Below, piece after piece: positions 36,763 through 47,110 of a stretch of DNA of 64,000 bases. Position numbers and translations under genes: made by a program. Every line of letters starts with the position of its first letter. Position 1 is the stretch's first letter. The DNA is taken from assembly GCA_030762175.1 (NCBI GenBank), contig CM060843.1, positions 27,227,501 to 27,291,500 of the forward strand, written 5' to 3'. Below the pieces are notes generated by a model. The model searched no databases, was not told the DNA's origin, and saw only the letters and a list, made by a program, of their open reading frames with translations. This DNA comes from Metallyticus violacea. Its lineage: Eukaryota > Arthropoda > Insecta > Mantodea > Metallyticidae.

Positions 36763-37219
36763 GGAAGATAAGATTAACATATTAAAGAAATAACTGCAGT
36801 ATCCACTTTAAATGGTATCTTATTTGGCAATCACAACTAAAGAAGTATAATTCGGGAGTTACAACATTGAAATTGGCATGTAGTTCGAAATTTCTATGAA
36901 TAGAAATGCATTTAAAATATCCCTATTAGTCTCTAGGAAAGAAACATTTTGAAGTCAAGTAATTCTTGATAAATTTCAATAGCACATTTCATACATCTGA
37001 AGTAGCTGCAAGATATGAACGTGAAAAAATTATCTAATCAACGATTGACGCAAAAAGTGATGGAGGGGACACCATCTAAAGGCATACTAATTTGAATCTG
37101 GAAACAAGAAGCACAAGATTTAATCGGGAATAAAGATGTAGAGGAGGATGAAACAGAGATCAGTGAAAAAATAATGGAATTTAATTGAGTTTGGAAAAAG
37201 TACAAACATGTAAAATATG

Positions 37220-37221
<2 letters not shown>

Positions 37222-37273
<52 letters not shown>
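37222..37273. repeat. (TAA)n microsatellite
   Basis: About 17 uninterrupted TAA units, in the opposite orientation to the ATT array at 25.03 kb. Confidence 0.93.
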
Positions 37274-37274
<1 letters not shown>

Positions 37275-38300
37275 TGAATATTTAACAATGGCATTAAATA
37301 TGCCAATCTGCAGAACTAAAGTTTCAGATTCTCCAGGTGCAACACATCCAGGGACTCGGAGACGTCGCAAGCAATGCTACTGATATATAACTGGATGGAG
37401 TGCCATAGAAGAAGAGCAAATAAGAAAAGAGTGCACAATTTAAGTAAATGCTTGTGAAAAAAATATACACGACGACCAAGACCACAAAAGAAAGGAGGGG
37501 ACTGCTTGAGAGTTTTCTTGCACATTACACTAGGACGTGAAAACCACTCCACATTTGGTGCAGACAGTAGGCCATGCAACAGGGACATGACAGGATTTAT
37601 AAAACCTTACTCCGCCGCCCTTGGCAGTGGCGTGCTTCGCGGCTACAAAACAATGGAAACTTGTTCGGTGGTCTAGAGACTTTTATTTTCATGTTTATGC
37701 TCCACATTTCTTCCCAACGTCACTCGCTCCCTCGTGTTGCCCATTGCCTGCAGTATTAAAATACTTTTATGGTGGACATTATCGTTTGTCTATGGGATAA
37801 ATATTCTTGAAGTAGACATCCAGGTCACTTACTATCTCTGGTGCAGTAACATAATTTATGTTGTTATGGCTATATAGCATTTACCTGAATTAATAAGCAA
37901 CTTCCTTCAAGAATATTTATGCACTTGTTTCTAGCATCGTATTCATGGGAATGAATATACAGTAAGGAACAAAATTACTTTGGTTTGGAGAAATAATACG
38001 TTTTGCTGTTTGTATGCATATGCGTGAAAAGTTTAACTTCATATAAAGTTAAAATATTCCGTTGACTATATATTTCAATATTAAACCATAACTGCATAAA
38101 ATATACAAATTATATTATGTAATAAACTGCTTATATCAAACATTTGCTTATATCTAACATCTAAATATATCTATTATTGAATTAGTTTTTGTTAAAAGTG
38201 CTCAACTATATCGAAACATAATTTAAAGAAACATACAACATATTTATTTTTTGCAACATATTTGCTAAATTATTATTTTCAAATATATGTTTATCAGCTG
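37274..38300. other. no supported gene
   Basis: A 90-codon minus-strand frame at 37316-37588 overlaps a moderately GC-rich patch (37490-37750) but shows no recognisable family. The remainder is AT-rich. Confidence 0.45.
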
Positions 38301-38302
38301 TA

Positions 38303-38860
38303 TCAACTAGCAAATCTACCTGCAAATGCTACTATATTGTATTCCATTATATTGGCAGGGATGGAGACATTTCAGTACTTCAGCCTTGTTCAAGGGATGG
38401 CCATTTGTACCTACACCCTCAATGGTAGCACCTTCAGGAGGAAATGATGAGGACGGCCTGAATACAGGGACGGTCAGCTCCGGACGTAGAACCCTTAACA
38501 TTGTTTCAAATGTTAAGGGTTTTTATCGATTTTGACGGATGCCCTTTTTAAGTAGTTCTAGTCTCTCATATGCACCTTGAGGGCTGGAGCTAAAATTTCG
38601 TGGGTGCAAGCCACCGCGCCATTGCACACAGCACCATTCCATATAGCTTGGAATTTTAGACCCTGCAATGAAAGGAGATGAAATTGGACAGGGGAAAATC
38701 TTTGCAATTTAAAGATCCATCCTAGAACTTTTCTAATCGACCAGGGGAAAGCACGGAAAAGCCAAATTACCGTCCTCCAAGATTTTTTAAATTAGGGACC
38801 TCGCAAATACGAGTCGCAAACGTTACTGCCTGAAATTGTCAGCTCGGTAAGTTTTGTAGT
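38303..38860. other. unidentified GC-enriched block with exon-like edges
   Basis: GC content rises clearly above the flanks. On the minus strand a strong acceptor-like sequence, CTCCTTTCATTGCAG (near 38670), precedes GC-rich sequence. A donor-like CATTTGCAG then GTAGAT lies near 38303. Between them the frame at 38316-38501 (minus) contains RPELTVPVFRPSSSFPPEGA, and the overlapping plus frame 38326-38535 is also open. No single frame runs from acceptor to donor, and I do not recognise either protein. It could be a non-coding exon, a processed copy of an unknown transcript, or a repeat. Confidence 0.35.
38490..38521. repeat. perfect 13-bp hairpin followed by T run
   Basis: AACCCTTAACATT (38490-38502) is exactly complementary to AATGTTAAGGGTT (38509-38521) around the loop GTTTCA, followed by further T bases. 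It resembles a bacterial intrinsic terminator in shape, but nothing else here is bacterial. Confidence 0.85.
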
Positions 38861-41800
38861 AACTATAATGGATGCGTCGAACAGTTAAGCGTTACTTATT
38901 ATGTGCAATATGGCTGACTAGTACATTGTCATAATCTATTTCCAATCTGCTATTGCGGAATTAAAAGATGGTATTCATAGCCTTCAAAATTTTGTAGCCC
39001 TTACATCATTTTTTTCATATATAGAGTGGTCTAGATAAATCTCTACAAGTCAAAATCTCTTAACTGGACAAATTAAACGAAATGCTGAATTTTACTTAAC
39101 TTACTGCAGGAAGAAATCTTTATAATGGCATAAATTAAGCGCGCCCCTTCTCCTGGGGAGGGGGGTAACTTTAGAATGGAATCGTGATATAATTTTTACA
39201 TACTTAGATAGTCCTCAACAAATTAAGCAGCTTTTTTCTAAAATTAAAACTTGAGAATATGTAGAGCATTAATATATTTTTAAGATTAAAGTTAAATATG
39301 AATAAACCAAGACATTCGTTTACATCGTTTTATTAATTGCTCAAAATAAGCTCTATCAATCTAAACATTCAGCAAATTTTTTTTTTTTTTTTGATATTGT
39401 CTATATTTCCAAACTTGATTGTGGCACAAGTTTCCGTACTTGATGCTTCATTTTGTATTTTGTTGAACATGCTGTGTTGTCCAAAAAAGTAATCTATGGG
39501 AGTAAGTCAGGTGAGCGTTGAATTTGCTGTTTAGCAATTCAGGTGTGTGCGAAGTGTGGCAGTGCTCCATCGTACTGGTATTATGTTTTTTCTCATATAC
39601 ATAGAGGCCTATTTTTCAAAAGTGCAGGTAATTGACTTCGATAGTTATGAGACGTTTAGTCTTATGTTTTCTTTCCAATAGTTTCTTTTCAGATTCACAA
39701 AGTGGATTTAGTGCTGTTTCAACCCACTATAATTTCTCAAGATTGCATTTTAGAAAAAAAATTAAACAAAGTTGTTTAATTTGTTGAGAAATATCTAAAC
39801 ATCTAAAATTATAACATCAATCCGTTTAAAATTCTGAAGTTATCCTCCTGGGACCCCATAAGTTTTTCCCATGACGATATTATGAAGGCCTATTCCTGCA
39901 ATACATTCAGAAAAAGTCAGCATTTGGTTTTATTTGTCTATTTAAGAGATATTGGCTTTTAACACTTTATATGAATCATGCTCTAATATGTGCAATCTGG
40001 CCACGTAAATCAATACAAAGTTCATATATTCCGGATAGATATTAGTTGCCAAATTGCCTTTACTTTCTACTTATCGCTTTTAACTACAAACTAATCGGGG
40101 GTTGCCTTCGCAATTAAGGAAAGTAGAAAAAATAAAAAAATGTAATTGTCACATTGGTAATTAAAGATGTTCTTGCTCAGATATTGGAATTTCAATCATT
40201 TCCTTTAATCACCGCGTTCTGTTTATCGTTTTCAATTTAAATGTATGGATTCTAGAAAGGATTGAAGAACATAATGAATGTAAAAAAAAAAATATGTAAA
40301 ATAACGCAACACTCACTTTAAAATCACTGAATCACAATTTTTATTGAGCCTCTGACATTTATGTTGCATTGCCCAACTTCCTTTGTCATTGCCTCTTTCC
40401 AATGATCGTCATTCAAGCATTGCACGCGCGTTGATTACGGGATGGAAATAACAGGAATTTGGGCAATTCAATACAAGAGAGAGATAAAAAAAGAGGACAA
40501 TAAAAACAGAAAATATAAAAGGGGGAAAAATCATCTCTCTTAACAGAAGATGGATTTCTACAGTATCTATAAAACAATTTAAATGAAAACCTACAAAATA
40601 GCGTGGTGAGAAAGATGAGGTGAAAAGAAGAGTAAAAACTTGCAAAAGGTGCAGTTGTACAATGAACTTTAGTTTTCAAATTTTATTTCTGTTTCTCTAT
40701 TTAATATTAACTTATGTAATTTTACTATTTTTTTAATAATCTTGAAAACTAGCAAAAGTGGCCGATTCAGTGTGGCTAGTCTTGAGGCCGTAGAATAAAA
40801 TCGGATTAGCCTGAAAGGAATTGTAAATATAAGATATTGTTATTACTATTATAAATAGAAAACATCTATTCCACATATACATTGGGGATGCTAACCGAAG
40901 TAGTTAGCGAAAATTTTGCCTTCAAAATGCAACCGGAGTACAATGAAACAACTCGGAAAGTTGTAATTTAAGTAATATTTATGCCGGCAGTGAAAACCTT
41001 AAAAGCATTACAAATACATATACTGCATTACTTATTTATTTGCTCTTTTTGTTACTTTGTTTGATTTTTAAATTCTGAAATCTCCAGTAATGTATATTGA
41101 AATTCTTAGTAATCATCTCTTTCAAATAATTGCCTTTATCTTAATGTAAGCAATTATAGGACATTCATTGTTTCTGAAAACTTCCTTAAAAACAATAACC
41201 GAACATAAGGAGTTTTATGTTAAACATAATTGAAATATGGAACATTTTAAAGGTGGAGATTATGTGAAATGAAAAATTAAAATTTTACTGTGAGTAAAAT
41301 GAAAGAAAGTAAGAAAGGAATCGTTAAAGGAAATGCCTAATTTCATAATTAAATAAATATGGAGCCCACGTCATGCCTGTATATGTGTTAAAACATTGAT
41401 ATAGATTGTAACTGACAGAATAAGAAAACGAAAGAGCATGAATAACAAACAGACACAAAATATAAAGAAGACGAGCGTTTACTTTTCTTGAAAATGTTAC
41501 CAAAATACGTAAGCTGAAATAATTCAGAGATGCTTCCATTTAATTCCCTTCCAGTTATTCTCAACGAGGGATGCAAATTATACTATAAAAGTATTCTTGG
41601 AAGTGTTGTGGAGAATCAGAGTTTCGTGCGAAAAGTTGTGAGCATCATGAAGATGCCGGCAAACCGATCACATCAGCAGATGAGCTTACAGCCGCAGCTG
41701 GCAAGGAACGCAATCAGTTAAAACTGCAAAGTTTTCCAACATCCATCAAGCCGCTGAATGGGAACCGAATGTTTCTGCCCTCAGTCTCTCTGAGAAACTG

Positions 41801-43070
41801 AATAAATCCCTGAGACGTGTCGGCGGCTGCGGAAAAACAGAAATACCCCAAGGGGAATTAACTGTTCAGTGAAGTTGTTCGCTTCAGTATATTGGAAGAA
41901 TGCAGCATTGTAAAATTGTTTGTGGCACTTTGCTCACTGCCTGCGCGTATTTCGCAGTTTTGTCTACAGCATAACCTTGAAAGTAAAAGCTTAGAGTGCA
42001 AAATCGCAGGAAAAACATGACATTACATCTACTGCCATAAGAAGAATCTGTGAAATTTTTTGTACTTGCAGGAAAGAGACAAGTAACCGTACTTAATATT
42101 TGAGAAATAAGGCACGAAAAGTAAAATAAAAATATTCGAAAAAGTAAAGTAAATAATCATATAGTTTGAATAAAACTAACCAACATAATAATTCTGAACA
42201 AAATGCATTTTACACATGTATTGTTAAACTATTTACTTTGTTATTATGTTAAATAAATCAAGCAAGATACTCGACAGATGCATTTATTCTCATTGCTGTA
42301 CTTATACACATATCCCCTTATTCTTAATGTTCCCTATTTGTATTCAGATCAAGAACTATTCCTGGTTGGGTAGAAACTGAACATTGTGACTACGTGATCA
42401 TTTCTTCCTTTCTTGATATATTTTCTTTTGTATTCTCAAAAGTTATTTCAGGAAATACTGATTACACATTGTACTAATGTTTAAGGCATGGGTATTCTTT
42501 AGTAAAATTCTAAATACAGAAATTATTTGAACCTATGTGATGATTACGTCCTTGGTAAAATATTTTTTTCACTTCAAACTGGCAAACAAAGGTTATAAAT
42601 ATGAATCAAATTGATGTTTATGGCTTAGGTTTGAACCCAAATATTTTGTTTATCTTGTAATTTCCTACTATGATTTTTTATAGAATGGATGTGCTAGTTC
42701 AATGTTAGGGTCAAATATCTGTAGGTTGAGTTCCGGCCTTTACCCCATAGTTTTCTCTAAAGGTAGATTTCCAGATGTAAAACATTAAAATCCATGTTGT
42801 ATACTTAGAAGCAAATTTCGCTTTTTTATTCAGTGTAAAGCCACGGTTTTGAACCTTTATACCTAAAAGCGGATTAAAACCCACACTTAGTAATTTTCCA
42901 AGGATAGCAAATATTAAAAAGCGAAATGTCCTAGGAGACTAAAGACTGTGCTTAAATCTGAATTTTTATTTTACCGTTCGTGAATGTTCTGAAGCAAGAC
43001 GCGCTTCTAGGGGTTTCAGGGGTAGAGGGGAAACGAAGCTCTCTCGTTTGTCTATAGCATTGTTTCCGAG
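38861..43070. other. no supported gene
   Basis: AT-rich sequence. A T run lies at about 39377-39392. The patch 41640-41900 has raised GC and a short open frame (41530-41721) but no recognisable domain. Frames at 40409-40679 and 41324-41576 come from strand-asymmetric AT/GA-rich sequence. Confidence 0.5.
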
Positions 43071-43079
43071 CAAGAAATA

Positions 43080-43510
43080 CACTCGTTCATTGTTCATTGA
43101 GCAACGTGTTATTTATTGGTGCGGGCACAGTCTGGAAGTAAAGCGACGTCTAAGGCACGAAGTGCATGAGTAGCTGTAAAGTTTTACCGAATGCGATAAA
43201 CTGTGGAAAACGAACATTGCCAACGTCGACTGTTTTTTTTTTATTATTATTTACGGACGCTGCCAACGTCGACCTCGGACGAGTATAACGGAAACAAATA
43301 TTCGGGTCGTTTGGAACCTTATCGAACGTGACAGACGTTTGGCGATTTTTAAATTGCTTCTGAGGTTGGGATAAGTTATGGAAATGCTCAATTCATAATC
43401 TCACATGATTGGATTACCGAAAAATTTGACCAAGAGGATTCCTCAAATTCTTTCTGAGGACCAAAAAGGCTGCATATTGTAGCCGGAATTAAAGGCCGTC
43501 TTTGATTAAA
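43080..43510 (+). pseudogene. mariner-like transposase, N-terminal domain remnant (M2)
   Basis: Plus-strand translation in shifting frames gives a mariner DNA-binding-domain pattern. A CQRRPRTSITET piece resembles the GRPRTS linker. Next come NLIERDRRLAIFK, then, after one frameshift, IASEVGISYGNAQFII (recognition helix region), and after another, LPKNLTKRIPQILSEDQKG, matching the family's ...VPR.LT.DQK stretch. The catalytic domain is not found downstream. This differs from the mariner at 13.6 and 50 kb and represents another subfamily. A 30-bp insertion splits the linker motif. The stretch upstream of about 43200 is only weakly assignable. Confidence 0.7.
43231..43260 (-). mobile_element. 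30-bp A-tailed insertion with 13-bp target duplication
   Basis: The sequence TGCCAACGTCGAC occurs at 43218-43230 and again at 43261-43273. Between the copies lie 30 bases: TG, a T run, ATTATTATT and TTACGGACGC. On the minus strand this is GCGTCCGTAA plus an A-rich tail, matching the extreme 3' end of SINE family B (GCGTCCTTAAATAAATC at 55.78-55.80 kb). Removing insert and one repeat restores a continuous mariner reading at this point. Confidence 0.82.
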
Positions 43511-44285
43511 CTAACATTGTTATAATTAAAGCTAGTAATAATTAACATAAATATGATCTGATACATCTATGTAGTTTGTAGTCATTAGACAGCACCTGTG
43601 CTAAACAGTAATAAAGGTCCATTGTGTATTTATGTGAATGGAAAACGGTTCGGGTCGTTAAGTTTGGAAATGTTAAAAGTTTTGACCTTGGGGAAAAGGG
43701 TTATGTCCTGAAAAGAGGTAATTCTCTTTTCAGAGGGTTTAAAGAAAACCATTTACCGAGACGCAGACAAAAGCAGAGAAACATATTCTTTCAATAACTA
43801 AGGGTAACGGCACTAATGACTTTACGGGTAGATTTCTTTCGAAGAAGGAACAAACGCCAATCTCAGATGACAACTCAAGTTTATAATCCCTCATGACAAT
43901 GACATTCAAACGTCGACAGATTTTGACATGACTTTGCAAAACAAATAGATGTTCCTTATTTATGGCCGAGATTTCATTGTGAGCAAATTTGAAAGGATAG
44001 AAAAGTGAAAGGAGATGTCAGATTATAAAAATTTCCCAACATTTATGGCAGGAATGTCCGTTCTTAGAACTATTATAACGTGAGAGGTATTTCCAGAAAT
44101 TGGTCCGACACAACCAATAGAAATCTGACAAAATTGAACGAATCGGAGCAAGCCTGCATAATTCTAGATACTAAGGAAGGACCAATAACGCAGAGAGAAT
44201 CGAACTGAGCTCCATAAATTTCGCGGATTTAATTTTCACCATGGGAGGTTCCTAATAAACAATAAACTTTACATCTGATATATAA
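43511..44285. other. no supported gene
   Basis: AT-rich spacer. The hairpin at 43708-43733 is listed separately. The 66-codon minus frame at 43739-43939 is unrecognised. Confidence 0.5.
43708..43733. repeat. perfect 10-bp hairpin
   Basis: CTGAAAAGAG (43708-43717) pairs exactly with CTCTTTTCAG (43724-43733) around GTAATT. Confidence 0.8.
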
Positions 44286-44752
44286 TGTAAGGGACTTCGA
44301 CAGAACAGGAGAGACCTAGAGAGAGAGCAGCAGGACTTCGACAACAGAGACACTTAGAGAGAGCAGCAGGACTTCGAGAGCAGTGAGACAGAGAGCGAGA
44401 CGCACGGAATAGTAAAATTTAGAGCAGTAAAAGGTTAGCGGTCCGGGATTCGAGGCTAAGAGCTAAAGGTTGGATAGTCGGAGAACGGAACTGTAAGAAT
44501 CAATTTAAATAAGCGGGCAAAAGAATAGACAATCAAAATCAAAGTGAGCGAAGTCGGTAGGAGAAGAAGTCAGTTCAACACATTTCCAAGCTTACGCAAA
44601 CAATCCAGTATTCTGTTAAGTGTAAATAAATGACGTCAGATAAGAACTCCGGTGTTTCCGTGTAGCTTTATAGATTTCCTTCCCTTCCCTCTGACTCAGA
44701 CGAGTCACCAAATTCCAGAAGTTCCCTGAGGTAAAGGTTCCTGATCCCGACA
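44286..44752 (+). mobile_element. candidate LTR of a retrotransposon
   Basis: A 467-bp block of raised GC begins TGTAAGGGACTTCG and ends CTGATCCCGACA, that is TG...CA. It contains a TGTAAATAAATGACGTCAG stretch near 44620, of the kind seen at the R/polyadenylation region of many insect gypsy-type LTRs. A purine-rich direct repeat (ACTTCGAC...GAGAGAGCAGCAGG, units near 44291, 44332 and 44368) lies in the U3-like part. The sequence after the CA (CTAGGGGCATCCAACTCAGG) could be a decayed primer-binding site and leader up to about 44850. No internal gag/pol is found, so it is either solo or the only remaining end. I infer this class from layout, not from a sequence match. Confidence 0.42.
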
Positions 44753-46900
44753 CTAGGGGCATCCAACTCAGGACTCAAAGACACAATTAATCCACGACTC
44801 CTCATCCCGCGAGCGGACTGCATCGAACCAGCCAATCCACAAACGGCCCCAATATGTGAAAAATGCTTTTACTCAATACTGGGTTCAAGAAGAAATATAT
44901 CTGCATCGATGAAACATGAATACATCACTATATTCCTGAGTCAATGCAAGCAACCAAGGAGTGGAGTAGAGAGATAACCCGCTCCTGTTAAAACTAAATC
45001 TCACCTCTCGACTGAAAAAAATTTTGGCAGCTTTCTATCACCTGCGAAGCATTTTGTCCATCCATTTTCTTCAGGTATGTCGAAATGTCAATTTACCTTA
45101 GTAATGTTAACTTCTGGTTGAGACAAAATCTTCTTCGGAGAAATTGAGTTCTTCTACTCCAAGCATGTACATACTTTGAAATGATAAAAAGCGGAGGAAA
45201 ATTCACTGGACAACATTGGAATGCCCTTTCTGTAGTCAGACTTATTGCCTTGCAGCAATCACAAGTTTGGGCTATTAAAGCATTCTTTGGAATGTCGACA
45301 GCAATGAAGGTGTGGAAACAAACATGCGCAACTGGCTGGAAACCCAATCCTACTCTTTCTACGGTAATGGGATAAGAAGATTTCTGTACACTTGAAAAAA
45401 TGTATTTGTAAATAGGAAACTTATGTAGTAAAATGAGGTGTATCCCAATTTTATATAATTTGGTTACCATGCATTACAAAACACACTGTTTATATTATAT
45501 GCACCCTCGTAGAGATACGCTCCGGGTTCATTGGTTCTGTGAAGGAAATCTCCGGAGAAAGCTCCACCTGTACAACTTGACTGAAGCTGTAATCCGATAA
45601 GCACAAATTGGTGCTGGGTAATTACAGTCTAAAGAGCTCATTTACATTTGTAATATTAACTACTTCACTTTAGATGGTTTGGTAAGAATAAATGAATGTT
45701 AAGAAAAACATCATCACTTATGATCATGGTAATCTTTAATATATTCCTGGTCACAAGTCACAGATTTCACGAAATAATATTTTTATTCTTACTCTTTATT
45801 TTTATAGCTGCACATTATTTGTTACTCTTTTAGTTTAAATGGGGTTTATTTTGATTCACTTCTACTATGTATACACAGATCTTTCAAAATATCAGTTTTA
45901 TTAGGAATACCTTAAGCAATGTGTATTATTTGTTATTAAAGTGGGTAATAAAGGTACAACAATTTGAGTAAAATATTTAGGTTCTCTATTTGATAAATCA
46001 ATGAGCATGTTTAGCAGTTAAAAGTAGAGAAATTGCTGAAATCCTGGACAAACAAACATGATGAATGCGCTTCAGACTTCAAGTTCTCGTTTTGTATTGA
46101 TGTTTTGATATGAGCGGGTTCTGTATAATTCAAGCTTCAGAAGGCCATAGCATATCTTAAGTATCCTCTTCTAGGTCTCATGATTTCACATGCTTCTCTG
46201 ACTTTACATCACACTCTTAATGTCTTGTTTCCCTTTCTTATTGATTGGTTTTAAACAGCACCACATATTTGTTACACATTCTCATAAATGTTAATGAACT
46301 TTGTGCGTGTAAGATAACGAATTTGATCATTTTATTCCTAGTGTATGCAATTGTAATGAAACTATCATATTGAGCAACTAGTAATTTTAACCTCTTTTTT
46401 CAATTGCATTGATATGTATTTACGTCATTAAAAATAAATAAAATAACTACACTTAATCAAAGAAGACTAAGCAGTTTTGCAGAAATACATCCCCCCCAGT
46501 CCCTCCTTTTGTACGTTTTTATTTAAACTGCAATTGAGCTTATACATGTGACAGTGGAGAAATAATGAAATTACATTATTTACAGCCTGTACTTACAAGT
46601 CAGCATAACTATACATATGCTAGACACTGAATAGATTGTTTCATACTTTTTGAGAACAACCAAAAAAGCAAAGGTCTTCTTGAAAAAGGGGTTTGCCCGA
46701 AATATCACATTTTAGTGCCTTTTGTATTTTTGTGTGTTGATCAACCCATTCAGCGTTCAGTAATACTTCTCTAATGAGGGTTATTTTATTTTTCTATTAA
46801 CAATTAATTCATGTTAATCTAACTAAGTTCATTAAACACATTTTTATTTATTTTTCAAAGTTCTTAAGCTTTCAGCTCGGTGTCGTCACTAGGTACAGCA
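44753..46900. other. no supported gene
   Basis: The first ~100 bases may be LTR leader. The rest is AT-rich. Opposing open frames at 45093-45470 (minus, 125 codons) and 45181-45375 (plus) cover a patch of ordinary composition, and I recognise neither. Confidence 0.5.
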
Positions 46901-46903
46901 CTA

Positions 46904-47110
46904 GGGCTTGTGGGCCGTAGTCTTCTTTCTTCTCAAACGTCTCGTCTATATCTATGGTAGACATCTTCAGTGTCAGTAGCAAAGTCACAGTCGCCGTCGG
47001 GATCTCCGTTAGAACACTTCGACCTTGCTACCGCACTGCAGATGTCTACCGTAGATGTAGACGAAAGGTTTGGGAAGAAGACGTGCAGTAGATCACGGCC
47101 CACAAGTCCG
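46904..47110. repeat. long imperfect inverted repeat with ribozyme-like motif
   Basis: The left arm (about 46904-46980) read on the minus strand and the right arm (about 47027-47110) read on the plus strand align over some 75-80 bases: CTACTGACACTGAAGATG / CTACCGCACTGCAGATG, GTCTACCATAGATATAGACG / GTCTACCGTAGATGTAGACG, GTTTGAGAAGAA / GTTTGGGAAGAA, ACGGCCCACAAGCCC / ACGGCCCACAAGTCC. The loop is about 46 bases. The plus-strand frame 46970-47269 crosses it and is probably chance. It may be a foldback element end or two inverted copies of a retroelement terminus. Confidence 0.8.

Noticed and set aside
38490..38521. Intrinsic transcription terminator
   Set aside because: The shape fits, but there is no bacterial context, so it is reported only as a hairpin.
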